From CAZBRS01 sp964494475 (GTDB lineage: Bacteria > Myxococcota_A > UBA9042 > CAZBRS01), in the NCBI GenBank assembly GCA_964494475.1, contig CAZBRS010000021.1, positions 22,608 through 86,607 on the forward strand: a stretch of DNA of 64,000 nt, read 5' to 3'. The position numbers were made by a program, and so were the translations under genes. Within the stretch, counting starts at the first letter, position 1. Every line of letters starts with the position of its first letter. Below the pieces are notes generated by a model that did not search any database, was not told the DNA's origin, and was given only the letters and a program-made list of their open reading frames with translations. Shown one piece after another: positions 16,005-24,484 of this stretch.

Positions 16005-16185
16005 GCCTCAGCGGTCGTCGCTCGCGCGAAACCGCTCGGCCAGAGCAACGAGTTAGAGCCCTTTCGCAATGGACCCTGGTGGTGAATTCAGCGCCCCGAG
16101 TAGCGCTGGAACCCTGATCCCCTCCCGCCGGTAGCCGGTCGTCCACCGGGCGATCTCCGCTTCCTACGGGGGGAGGAGGTGGCCC
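16005..16185 (+). promoter_or_regulatory. Long structured 5' leader of mgtE
   Basis: Three simple hairpins can be drawn: AGCGGT/ACCGCT (16010-16015 with 16031-16036), CAGCGC/GCGCTG (16089-16094 with 16103-16108) and CCGGT/ACCGG (16135-16139 with 16145-16149). The leader ends in the GGAGGAGGTGG site of mgtE. Its length and position suggest Mg2+-responsive control, but I do not see the conserved core of the M-box riboswitch. With 15869-15968 this fills the gap between the M28 gene and mgtE. Confidence 0.4.
16069..16134 (+). CDS. Possible 21-residue leader peptide upstream of mgtE
   Basis: An ATG frame of 21 codons begins M-D-P-G-G-E and ends P-S-R-R-stop, with Pro at positions 3, 10 and 18. 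It spans the second leader hairpin and stops one base before the third, so its translation would change leader folding. An acidic residue followed by Pro near the start recalls the MgtL leader of Salmonella mgtA. Against it, no clear Shine-Dalgarno precedes the ATG, and a 21-codon frame can arise by chance in GC-rich DNA. Confidence 0.2.
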   Translation: MDPGGEFSAPSSAGTLIPSRR

Positions 16186-17553
16186 GTGCCCATCAATCCG
16201 ACGCAGATCAAGGTCATCCGAAAGCTCCTGCGCTCCGGCGCCGCCGCCCGAGTGTCGCGGCTCCTGCAACGCATCCACCCCGCCGATGTGGCCGACCTCT
16301 TCTCCGAGGTGAACGACACCGAGACCAAGCAGCTGGTCGACATCCTGTTCGCGGCCAAGCTGGCCGGCGGCACGTTGCGAGAGTTGCCCGAAGGCATCCT
16401 CGAGAACGTGCTCGAGATGATCAGCGACGAGCGCGTGGCCCAGATGATCGACAACGAGGCCCCCGACGACGCCTTGCTCTTCCTCAGCCTGTTGTCCGAG
16501 GAGCGCGTCGAGAGCATCCGCAAGCTCCTCGAGCCCATGCAAGCCGCCGAGATCACGCGGCTTCTTCTCTATCCCGAGGGCAGCGCCGGGTCGGTCATGA
16601 CCACCAACGTGCTGGCCCTCGAGCAGCACTGCACGGCCGAAGACGCCATCAACGAGCTGCGCAAGCAGGGCGAGGACCTCGAGGCCATCTTCTACCTGTA
16701 CGTGGTCGACGAGAACAACCGCCTGTCCGGGGTCATCCCGCTGCGCAAGCTCATCCTGTCGGCGCCCGGCACGCGCCTGCACGACCTCATGGTGCGCGAC
16801 CCTATCAGCGCCAACGCCCGCGACGACCAGGAGAGCGTGGCCGGTGTGGTGGCCAAGTACAACTTCCTCTCCCTCCCCGTCACCGACGACGACGGCAAGC
16901 TCATCGGCGTGGTCACCGTCGACGACGTCATCGACGTCATCCACGAAGAGGCCACCGAGGACTTCTACCACATGGCCGGCCTCGACGAAGAAGACCGCGT
17001 CTTCTCGCCCGTGGGCCAGTCGGTGCGCAAGCGCCTGGGGTGGACCCTCTTCCACCTGCTCATGGTGTCGGCGGCGGCCTCCATCATCGGCCTCTACGCC
17101 GAGTCGATCCAGAAGCTCGTGGCGCTCGCCGTCTTCCTGCCGGTGGTCGCCGGGCTCGGCGGCAACACCGGCACCCAGGCCCTCACGGTGGTCATTCGCG
17201 GCATCGCCCTGGGCGAGCTCGAGTTCAGCTCGGCGCTGCGGGCCATCGGCAAGCAGTTGGCGGTCGGCCTGCTGGTCGGCGTCGTGGCCGGCCTGGTCGC
17301 GTCGGGGCTGGCCGTACTCTGGAGGGGAGACACGGGCCTGGGGCTCTGGATCGGGCCCGTGATCTTCGTGGCGCTGCTTGGCAACATGGCCGTGGGTGCC
17401 TTCGTGGGCGCCGCCATTCCGCTGCTCCTCAAGGCCTTCGGTCGCGACCCTGCGCTCGGCTCGGGCATCGTGGTGGGCGCCGTCACCGATGCCTTCGGCT
17501 ATTTCAGCTTCCTCGGGCTCGCCACGCTGGCCATGAACCTCCTCGGGGTCTGA
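16186..17553 (+). CDS. mgtE: MgtE-family magnesium channel/transporter
   Basis: 455 aa inner-membrane Mg2+ channel. It has the family layout: a helical N domain (residues about 1-130), two CBS domains (about 135-260; VMTTNVLALEQHCTAEDAI, DPISANARDDQESVAG, VVTVDDVIDVI) that sense cytosolic Mg2+, and five membrane helices from about residue 285. The pore motif VFLPVVAGLGGNTGTQAL and the late SGIVVGAVTDAFGYFSF are intact. The start is GTG 16186 behind GGAGGAGGTGG. First gene of a four-gene run with the Sua5-like, membrane and radical SAM genes. Confidence 0.96.
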   Translation: MPINPTQIKVIRKLLRSGAAARVSRLLQRIHPADVADLFSEVNDTETKQLVDILFAAKLAGGTLRELPEGILENVLEMISDERVAQMIDNEAPDDALLFLSLLSEERVESIRKLLEPMQAAEITRLLLYPEGSAGSVMTTNVLALEQHCTAEDAINELRKQGEDLEAIFYLYVVDENNRLSGVIPLRKLILSAPGTRLHDLMVRDPISANARDDQESVAGVVAKYNFLSLPVTDDDGKLIGVVTVDDVIDVIHEEATEDFYHMAGLDEEDRVFSPVGQSVRKRLGWTLFHLLMVSAAASIIGLYAESIQKLVALAVFLPVVAGLGGNTGTQALTVVIRGIALGELEFSSALRAIGKQLAVGLLVGVVAGLVASGLAVLWRGDTGLGLWIGPVIFVALLGNMAVGAFVGAAIPLLLKAFGRDPALGSGIVVGAVTDAFGYFSFLGLATLAMNLLGV

Positions 17554-17555
17554 TC

Positions 17556-18212
17556 GTGGTCGAGGCGGTGCTCGTGCCGGTCGATCCGCGGCATCCCGAT
17601 CCCGCGGCGATCGCCGCAGCGCTGGCACGCCTGGTCGCGGGCGACGTGATCGCCCTGCCGACCGACACGGTCTACGGGCTCGCGGCCGACGTGGCGTGTC
17701 CCGCCGCGGTCCGGCGCATCTACGAGATCAAGGAGCGCCCCGCCGAGAAGGGCCTGATCCTCTTCGTCGAGGGGCTGGCCGCCGCCACCCCCTGGCTGGC
17801 CGCCGTGTCGCCGGCGCTCGAGGCGGTGGCGGCGCGTTTCTGGCCCGGGCCCCTGACCCTCGTGGTGGGGGCCTCGTCGGCCGTCGCGCCCGAGCTCTCG
17901 ACCCGCGGAACCGTGGCCCTGCGTCAGCCCGATCACGCCGTGCCGCGCGCCCTTGTTCGCGCGCTCGGGCGACCCCTGGTCACCACCAGCGCCAACCTCT
18001 CGGGGCGGCCGAGCCTCACGCTGGCCGCCGACGTGGCCCGCGAGCTGGCCGGTCGCCTGCCCCTGGTGCTCGACGCGGGCCTCGCGCCGGGCGGGCAACC
18101 CTCGACCGTGCTCTCGCTGGCCGAAGAGCCCCCGCGCGTGCTGCGAGCTGGGCCGATCAGCGCCGCTGCCTTGCGCGAGGTGCTGCCCACGCTCGTCGAG
18201 GTCGCTTCGTGA
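17556..18212 (+). CDS. L-threonylcarbamoyladenylate synthase (Sua5/YciO/YrdC family)
   Basis: 218 aa. Makes threonylcarbamoyl-AMP from threonine, bicarbonate and ATP for t6A37 tRNA modification. The YrdC-domain motifs are present: DVIALPTDTVYGLAADV near residue 30, IYEIKERPAEKGLILFV, FWPGPLTLVV, RGTVALRQPDH and LVTTSANLSGRPS. It is the short TsaC-like form without the Sua5 C-terminal domain. The start is GTG 17556, two bases after the mgtE stop, with weak Shine-Dalgarno (coupled translation); GTG 17568 is an alternative. The end overlaps the next gene by GTGA. Confidence 0.92.
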   Translation: MVEAVLVPVDPRHPDPAAIAAALARLVAGDVIALPTDTVYGLAADVACPAAVRRIYEIKERPAEKGLILFVEGLAAATPWLAAVSPALEAVAARFWPGPLTLVVGASSAVAPELSTRGTVALRQPDHAVPRALVRALGRPLVTTSANLSGRPSLTLAADVARELAGRLPLVLDAGLAPGGQPSTVLSLAEEPPRVLRAGPISAAALREVLPTLVEVAS

Positions 18213-20368
18213 GCCACGAGCGCTCGGGTCGTGCCTTCCTGCTCTGTGTCGCCCTCGCCGCGACGTTCTTCCTGCCCGGCGCCTACGGGCAGGAGGTCTT
18301 CGTCGCGGAAAAAGACCGGGAGGCGCTCGAGATCCTGGCGCCCATGGACGAGCAGAGCTTCGTGCTCGGGCCATGGCACCTGACGAGCGTTCAGATCGGC
18401 CCCGAGTGCGCGCTGCGCCTGCATCTGTCCTTCGGCGACCTCGTGGCGGTCGCCGTCTTGACGCCGAGGGGCCCGGCCGCCACGGGCCACGGGATCGGCG
18501 TCGCTCTGGAGGCCGGCGGGCTGAGCTCCGAACAGCGCGATGACCTCGCGAAGCGCCTTTCGTCGCACCTGGCTCCCTGGGGCGAGCGACCTTTCTTCGC
18601 GTCCCTGTGCGCGACTCCGGGAGCGGCGGCGACGCGATTCGAAACCGAGCACTCCGACGAGCCATCGCTCGCGCAGTTTCGGCTCCGGTTGCTCGGTTGG
18701 CTCTCCCTGCTGGCGCTCGCGGCCGGGCTCCTCGTGGCCGCCCGGCGGAGCCTGGTCGGTCCCCCCTTCGACGGAAACGACCTCGCCCCTGCGGGGCGCG
18801 GTCTCCGCATCGCGACGGTGCTCCTGGCCGTGGCCGCGGCCGGCGTGCGCCTGCCCCTCTTCTTCGCGGCCGGCCCCGACAACTGCGAGTCGGGACCGCT
18901 GTACATCGGGTGGCACGAGCCCCTGCGGCTGGCCTTCCTGTTCCCCGAGAGGGTGTCCTCGGCCCACTGGATCCCGTACCTCCATCCACCGCTTCATCCG
19001 GCGCTCGTGGCCGCCTGGAGCCACGTCTGCGAACTCTTCGGCGTCGGGGGCGACGTCTCCTGGCTCCGCCTGCCGAACGCGCTGCTGGCCGCGCTCATGG
19101 TCCTCCTGCTCGTGCGCACCGGGCGCGTGCTCGGCCTGCCCCGCTCGGGCGTGGCCGCCGCGGCGTTGTTCGTATTCGCGCCGGCCACGCTGCGCCTCAG
19201 CATCATGCAGGAGAACTACGTCGTCGAGGCGGTGGCCGTAGCCTGGTTCCTCGAGCGCCTCGCGACGCTCGTGGTGCTCCGACGTCCCGTGCTCGTCGGG
19301 TTGACCGTGGCGGGCGCCGGCACCCTGCTCCTCGGCATCGTGTCCACGCCCATCGTCGGTCTCGGGCTCCTCGTCCTGGCCGGCTTCCTCGTGCCGCGCG
19401 GGCACGCGAAGGCCCTGCTCGGCGTGGTGGTCTTCTTCGCGGTGGCCTGCTCGCCGGTGTTCGTCGGCGCGTTCCTCGCGACGCACGTCTTCGCGGCGCT
19501 GACCCCGCCCCCCGACCCGGGAGCGCCCCCGCTCCCGCTCCCGCCCGTCACGCTCCTGATGCTCCCGGCCCTGGGCGCGAGCGCGCTCCTGGCGCTCGGC
19601 CGATGGCGGCTCGGGCTCTTCTCCACGGCGGTCGTGCTCGCCTACGTCGGGTTGCCGTTCGTGGTCGGGGTTCGGCCCTGCAACGTGGCCGGCAGTCTGG
19701 CCGTCGTCCTCTTCCTGCCGTTCGCGGCGGTCGAGGAGTTCGGGCTGCGGCTGGCGCCCCGCTGGACCACCCTCGCCGTGGGCGCGGTCGTGGCGCTGAC
19801 CCTGGGGCCCATGTACCGCGGCTTCCCGTCGTCGCCGAGCAAGGTGACGTGGGTGCTCCATTTCAGCGGGCTGGAGGGCGAGGTCGGGACGTTCCTCGAC
19901 CGATCGGCGTTCTGCGACGTGCTCGAGCACGACCTGCCGCCGGGCGCGCCCGTGCTCGTCGTGGGGAACGTGCCCCCCATCTCGTTCTACGCCCGGTGCG
20001 AGTCGTTCGCGTCGGCCGACGATCTCCTGCGGTTCTCGTCGCGACGCTCGGAGGACATCCCCGGCTGTCCGCTGGAGGTCGTGGACCTGTCCGGCCGTGT
20101 CCTGGCCGTCGCGACGCCCGACCTCGCCAATTTGCAGGACGCCGAGTCGACCCCGCCGACGCGTCCGCTCGGAGACCTCGGGACCACGTCGCCCTGGAGG
20201 GACGCGCCGTTCCTCCTGCTGGTGGCCTCGCAGGTCCCGTCGGCGTGGGCGACCGGCGTGTACGCCTCGTTGCAGGCCGACGGGCTCTCGTGCCGGGTCG
20301 TGTCCGGGGCCGGCATCGCAGGCTTCGAAGCGCGCCGGTGTCAACGCGAGCCCGGCATCTCCGATTGA
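18209..20368 (+). CDS. Polytopic membrane protein resembling GT-C (GT39/PMT-like) glycosyltransferases
   Basis: 719 aa from GTG 18209, overlapping the Sua5-like stop by four bases. A signal-like segment (residues about 10-26) and a soluble region of about 130 residues precede roughly ten membrane helices. A conserved-looking loop DNCESGPLYIGWHEPLRLAF and YLHPPLHPALVAAW sit after the second helix, the place and style of the catalytic loop in lipid-linked GT-C glycosyltransferases. A C-terminal soluble domain of about 190 residues follows. The family is inferred from topology and that loop only; the sugar donor and acceptor are unknown. Followed 11 bases later by a radical SAM gene. Confidence 0.55.
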   Translation: MSHERSGRAFLLCVALAATFFLPGAYGQEVFVAEKDREALEILAPMDEQSFVLGPWHLTSVQIGPECALRLHLSFGDLVAVAVLTPRGPAATGHGIGVALEAGGLSSEQRDDLAKRLSSHLAPWGERPFFASLCATPGAAATRFETEHSDEPSLAQFRLRLLGWLSLLALAAGLLVAARRSLVGPPFDGNDLAPAGRGLRIATVLLAVAAAGVRLPLFFAAGPDNCESGPLYIGWHEPLRLAFLFPERVSSAHWIPYLHPPLHPALVAAWSHVCELFGVGGDVSWLRLPNALLAALMVLLLVRTGRVLGLPRSGVAAAALFVFAPATLRLSIMQENYVVEAVAVAWFLERLATLVVLRRPVLVGLTVAGAGTLLLGIVSTPIVGLGLLVLAGFLVPRGHAKALLGVVVFFAVACSPVFVGAFLATHVFAALTPPPDPGAPPLPLPPVTLLMLPALGASALLALGRWRLGLFSTAVVLAYVGLPFVVGVRPCNVAGSLAVVLFLPFAAVEEFGLRLAPRWTTLAVGAVVALTLGPMYRGFPSSPSKVTWVLHFSGLEGEVGTFLDRSAFCDVLEHDLPPGAPVLVVGNVPPISFYARCESFASADDLLRFSSRRSEDIPGCPLEVVDLSGRVLAVATPDLANLQDAESTPPTRPLGDLGTTSPWRDAPFLLLVASQVPSAWATGVYASLQADGLSCRVVSGAGIAGFEARRCQREPGISD

Positions 20369-20379
20369 AAGGCCTGACC

Positions 20380-21837
20380 ATGCGCGTGCTCCTCGTGAAC
20401 CCTCCCGATGACCTCGACGTGATGCTCGGATCCGGGCAGGTGTTCGTGCAGCCGGCGGAGCCCCTGGGCATCTTGTCGATCGCGGCCACGCTGCAGGCCG
20501 AGGGGCACCAGGTCTCCGTCCTCGACGCGTACGCCCTGCACCTCGATCCCGAACAGGTGTTCCGACGAATCGAGGAGGCGCAGCCCGAGGTCGTGGGGCT
20601 CGGCGTGCTCACCTGCCAGGGACGCGTGGTCTATCACCTGGGCCGGCGCTTGAAGCGCGCGCACCCCGACCTGCTCGTGGTCCTCGGGAACGTCCACGCT
20701 GCCACCTTCGCCGAGGCCTACGTCACCGAGGGCTGCGCCGATCTGGTCGTGCACGGCGAAGGCGAGACCGCCCTGGTGCGAATCCTCCGCGAGGCCCGCG
20801 GCGCCCGGCGTTGGCAGACGTTGCCGGGGCTCACGTACCGAGACGCCGCCGGCCAAGCCCGCTCCACCGGCGGCGTGCTGGTCGAGCCCGATCTGGCGGC
20901 GCTGCCTCCTCCCGCGCGCGACCTGGTGGCGCCCCACCTGTATGGCGGTCTCCAAGCGAGCAACCGCAACTTCGTGCCCAGTGCCCGCCGGCGCATGATG
21001 TCGTTGTCCACGTCGCGCGGTTGTCCGTACGGCTGCTCGTTCTGCGCGGTCGCGGCCGACCGGCGCACGCGCGCGCTGCCCGCCGAGCGCGTCGTCGACG
21101 AGTTGGAGCAGCTCGAGCGTACCTGGGGCGCCGGCTACGTGTTCATGGTGGACCCGCTGTTCGGAGGGCAGGCCGAGCGCCTCGCGGCCATCGCGCGAGG
21201 CATCCGGGAGCGCGGCCTCCGCGTGCCGTGGGGATGTACCACGCACGTGAACGCCATCCGGCCCGACGTGGTGACCACGCTGGCCTCGGCCAACTGCTAC
21301 GAGCTGTCGTTGGGCTTCGAGAGCGGCGTGCAGCGCCACCTCGACGCCATCGGAAAGCGCACCACGCCCGAGCGCGGGATGCAGGCTGCGCGCACCCTGC
21401 GGGACTACAGCGACATCCGGATCGAGGGTCTGTTCATCCTCGGGCTCCCCGGCGAGACCCCCGACGAGACGCTGCGCACCCTCTTGTTCGCGTGCCGGTT
21501 GCCCATCCAGATGGCGCAGTTCAGCCTGTTCACGCCCTACCCCGGTTCACCGGCGTTCGAGCGCCTGGCTGCGGCGAACGACCTCGACACCGGGCTTCGC
21601 GCCGACGGCTCGCTCGACCCCGACGCGTGGCTCAGGTATTCGGCCTATCCCGGCTTCGGGTCGGTGCAGCCCGTCTGGGTCACCCCGGCCTACACCGCGC
21701 GGGAGCTCATGCGCATGCAGAAGCTGGCGCTCCGGGCCTTCTACCTTCGTCCGGCCAAGCTGCTGGAGCAGGCCCTCAAGCTGCGGCCCTCGAGCGCGAG
21801 CGCGCTGCTCCGCGGGGCCTGGCGCGGATTGATGTGA
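20380..21837 (+). CDS. B12-binding-domain radical SAM enzyme
   Basis: 485 aa. Residues 1-150 are a cobalamin-binding-type domain (MRVLLVNPPDD, PLGILSIAATLQAEGHQVSV, VVGLGVLTCQG, DLVVHGEGETALV). The radical SAM core follows, with GCPYGCSFC (CX3CX2C, near residue 213) for the [4Fe-4S] cluster, then FMVDPLFGG and GLFILGLPGETPDET. This architecture (BchE/P-methylase-like) performs methylations, cyclisations or carbon-skeleton changes on unactivated carbons. The substrate cannot be read from sequence. The gene follows a GT-C-like membrane protein, so a lipid or glycolipid substrate is a possibility. Confidence 0.88.
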   Translation: MRVLLVNPPDDLDVMLGSGQVFVQPAEPLGILSIAATLQAEGHQVSVLDAYALHLDPEQVFRRIEEAQPEVVGLGVLTCQGRVVYHLGRRLKRAHPDLLVVLGNVHAATFAEAYVTEGCADLVVHGEGETALVRILREARGARRWQTLPGLTYRDAAGQARSTGGVLVEPDLAALPPPARDLVAPHLYGGLQASNRNFVPSARRRMMSLSTSRGCPYGCSFCAVAADRRTRALPAERVVDELEQLERTWGAGYVFMVDPLFGGQAERLAAIARGIRERGLRVPWGCTTHVNAIRPDVVTTLASANCYELSLGFESGVQRHLDAIGKRTTPERGMQAARTLRDYSDIRIEGLFILGLPGETPDETLRTLLFACRLPIQMAQFSLFTPYPGSPAFERLAAANDLDTGLRADGSLDPDAWLRYSAYPGFGSVQPVWVTPAYTARELMRMQKLALRAFYLRPAKLLEQALKLRPSSASALLRGAWRGLM

Positions 21838-21861
21838 CGTGCCCCCGGGCCCTGGCCGCGA

Positions 21862-23421
21862 TCAACGCTTCGCGACGCGGGTGGGCCGCCGTCGGCGCCA
21901 GACGAACCACGTCGCCAGCGCTCCCAACGCCAGCATGGCCGTCGTGACCTCGCGGGGAGCCTGTCCGAAGAGCGTCCAGGTGGTGGCGACGGGTACGCGC
22001 CAGATTCCCGCCTCCCGGGTGAACAGGCCCGTGCGACCGGCCGTGCGACCCCACGGGTCGACCCACGCCGAGATGCCCGTGTTGGTCACGCGCACGAGCG
22101 GCAGCCGGGTCTCGATGGCGCGGAAGGTCTGGGTCATGAGGTGCATCTCGGGCGCCGACGTCGGCCCGAACCACTCGTCGTTCGTGAGGTTGACGAGCAG
22201 GTCGGCGCCCCGCGACTCGGCGGCCACGGTCACGGGGTAGATGGCCTCGTAGCAGATGCTGAGGTGCGTGCGCAGGCCGGCTACGGTGACCAGCGGAGAG
22301 CCCGAGCCCGGTTCGAGGTGGGCCATGCCCTTCACCTTGCCCTGCAGCCACGGGATCTCGTCGCCGAAGGGGATGCGCTCGCCGAAAGGCACCAGCGTGC
22401 GCTTGTCGTAGATGGCGTAGGGCGCGCCGGGTTCGACCACGAACGCGGCGTTGCGCGAGCGGCCCTGCACCTTGCGCAGGCTGCCGAAGATCAGCGGCAC
22501 GCCCGTGCGGTCGGCGAAGGCGAGGAAGCGCTCGGACCACGCCCGCACCTCGGGCCCGAACCGCAGGCGGTCGCTGCGATCGTCCTGGAAGTAGAAGGTG
22601 AAGCCCCCTTCGGGCAGCACCAGCAGATCGAGGCCTCCGGCCGTGAGGCGCTCCATCTCGGCCCACTCGCGCTCGAGGACCGCGATCCGGTCGCGGGGCT
22701 CCTTCGAGCGCTTCTCCTCGGGCAGGGCCGAGGGCTGCACCCAGCCCACCCGAAGCGTGCGCGCGACGGGCTCGTCGGCCGAGGCCAGGCGCAGGGCGCC
22801 GTAGCCCGCGAGCAGCGCGAGGGGCAACCCCACGCCGAGCGCCAGCCGGGAGCCCCGCCGGAGCGGGGTCAGCCCGGCGTCGAGCGCGGCGGTCAGGCGC
22901 AGCGCCGCGAACAGGGCCAGCACCGAAAGCCCCGTCACGCCCAAGATGTCGGCCGCTTGGGTCAGGAGTGGCACGCGGTACAGGCACGAGGCCAACGGGA
23001 ACGGGAAGATCCAGGGCCACGCGAGATCGAGGGCGCCCCAGAGCACGGCCGCCGCCAGGTCGGCCCAGGGGCCGGCGGGCCTCAAGCACCGTCGGCCGAG
23101 CGCCCACAGGCCCACGGCCACGCCCTGCCACGCGCCGAAGAGCAGCACGCCCAGCCAGGCTGCCCAGCCGGGCAGGCCGCTCATGGTCACCAGCGTGTGC
23201 TGCAGCCACGTGAACGACAGCCCATGCCACGCCGTGCCGAAGGCCAGGCCCAGGCCGAAGGCCGCGCGCGCCCGCGGGCTTCGGTCGATCGTGCCGGCCA
23301 GCAGGGCCAGAGCGGGCAGGAGCAGCGGCCAGGCGTTCAGGGGGGGGAAGGCCAGCCACGCGAGCCCCCCGGCGCCGGCGGCCAGCGCCAGGCGGAGCCA
23401 GGCGGCGCGTCGGGGTGACAT
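21862..23421 (-). CDS. lnt: Apolipoprotein N-acyltransferase
   Basis: 519 aa. Adds the third acyl chain to the N-terminal Cys of lipoproteins in the inner membrane, the last step of lipoprotein maturation. An N-terminal block of about six membrane helices (LAWLAFPPLNAWPLLLPAL) is followed by a periplasmic nitrilase domain with the catalytic triad: Glu in LLVLPEGGF, Lys in YDKRTLVPFGE and Cys in LSICYEAIYP. A last helix and basic tail close the protein. Its presence fits the many lipoproteins in this window. It starts 7 bases after the YhaM-like gene, in the same direction. Confidence 0.95.
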   Translation of the reverse strand: MSPRRAAWLRLALAAGAGGLAWLAFPPLNAWPLLLPALALLAGTIDRSPRARAAFGLGLAFGTAWHGLSFTWLQHTLVTMSGLPGWAAWLGVLLFGAWQGVAVGLWALGRRCLRPAGPWADLAAAVLWGALDLAWPWIFPFPLASCLYRVPLLTQAADILGVTGLSVLALFAALRLTAALDAGLTPLRRGSRLALGVGLPLALLAGYGALRLASADEPVARTLRVGWVQPSALPEEKRSKEPRDRIAVLEREWAEMERLTAGGLDLLVLPEGGFTFYFQDDRSDRLRFGPEVRAWSERFLAFADRTGVPLIFGSLRKVQGRSRNAAFVVEPGAPYAIYDKRTLVPFGERIPFGDEIPWLQGKVKGMAHLEPGSGSPLVTVAGLRTHLSICYEAIYPVTVAAESRGADLLVNLTNDEWFGPTSAPEMHLMTQTFRAIETRLPLVRVTNTGISAWVDPWGRTAGRTGLFTREAGIWRVPVATTWTLFGQAPREVTTAMLALGALATWFVWRRRRPTRVAKR

Positions 23422-23428
23422 CGGCGCC

Positions 23429-24484
23429 TCAATCGTCCGGGAAGAGCTTGAGAGACGGTTCTTCCTTGCGGGTTCGGGCTTTGCCCTCCGCGGGAGGGGC
23501 AGCCGGGGCGGGGCGGGCGCTGCGCGCGGCCTCGGGGATGAGCAAGGGACCCTCGAAGATCTTGGACAGGGCGGTCCAGGTGGCGCCGGCCGGGGCCTCC
23601 TGCACGCGCGTCCACGCGTGGTTCAGCTTGGCGTCGATCTGGTCGAGGTAGTGCAGCAGCACCGCCTCGGCGAGCCGCGGGCGCACGGGCGAGCCGTACT
23701 CGAGCTCGCCGTGGTGGGCCAGGATCAAGTGCTGTACGCGCATCAGCACGTCGGTCGGGAACCCGTCGAGGCGCGCCGCCGCCCGCGCGGCCCGCTCGGC
23801 GCCGATGGCGATGTGGCCCAGCAGGCGGCCCGGGTCGGTGTAGTCGAAGCCCGAGCCCGCCCCGATCTCGTCGATCTTGCCGAGGTCGTGCAGCAGGATG
23901 CCCGCGACGACCAGATCGCCGTCGAGCAGGCCGGGGTAGTACGCCTCGTAGTGCCCGCGCAGGCCCTCGAAGACGGCCGCCATCGACAGGGCGTGCTCGA
24001 CCAGCCCTCCGAGGTACGCGTGGTGGATGCCGTGGGCGGCAGGGGCCCGCAGGAGGCGGGCGCGCGTGTCGCCTTCGCCCAGCATCTCGTCGAGCAGTCG
24101 GCGGATCCAGGGGTTCTGGACCCGCTCGACGACCTCGGTGAGCCGGGCCTCGAGCTCGGCGAACGAGTAGCGCGACGCCGGCAGCAGCCGCTCGACGGGG
24201 ACGTCGCGCTCGTCGAGGATCTCGACCTGATCGACGATGATCTGCAGGGCGCCCTGGTATTCGTCGACCCGCCCGGTGACGCGCACGGGCTTGCCGGCGG
24301 CCTCTTCGGGGACGATCTCGGGCCTCCAGGCCTTGGCGCCGATGGTGCCGCTGGCGTCGGACAAAGTGAGCTGCAGGTAGGCCTTGCCCGTCTTGCCCCG
24401 GTTCTCGGTGCGGCTCTGCAGCAGGAAGATGGCCTTCACCGGCTGGCCGCCGCAGAGGTCGCGGATGCGGATGTCGTCGCTCAT
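23429..24484 (-). CDS. YhaM-like 3'-5' exoribonuclease (OB fold plus HD domain)
   Basis: 351 aa. Residues 1-100 form an OB-fold nucleic-acid-binding domain (FLLQSRTENRGKTGKAYLQL, VRVTGRVDEYQGALQIIVDQ). The rest is an HD hydrolase domain: HHAYLGGLVEHALSMA, ILLHDLGKIDEI and HLILAHHGELEYGSP. This pairing defines YhaM/CbfI-type nucleases that trim RNA or single-stranded DNA from the 3' end. The C-terminus is a charged Ala/Pro-rich tail. Its ATG overlaps the upstream TPR gene stop by ATGA, so the two are translationally coupled; lnt follows directly. Confidence 0.88.
   Translation of the reverse strand: MSDDIRIRDLCGGQPVKAIFLLQSRTENRGKTGKAYLQLTLSDASGTIGAKAWRPEIVPEEAAGKPVRVTGRVDEYQGALQIIVDQVEILDERDVPVERLLPASRYSFAELEARLTEVVERVQNPWIRRLLDEMLGEGDTRARLLRAPAAHGIHHAYLGGLVEHALSMAAVFEGLRGHYEAYYPGLLDGDLVVAGILLHDLGKIDEIGAGSGFDYTDPGRLLGHIAIGAERAARAAARLDGFPTDVLMRVQHLILAHHGELEYGSPVRPRLAEAVLLHYLDQIDAKLNHAWTRVQEAPAGATWTALSKIFEGPLLIPEAARSARPAPAAPPAEGKARTRKEEPSLKLFPDD

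Noticed and set aside
16005..16185. M-box magnesium riboswitch
   Set aside because: The conserved core sequences of the M-box are not present; only unrelated simple hairpins are seen.
15838..20344. Long minus-strand frames opposite mgtE and the following genes
   Set aside because: Arg/Gly/His-rich, without homology features, opposite well-supported genes.
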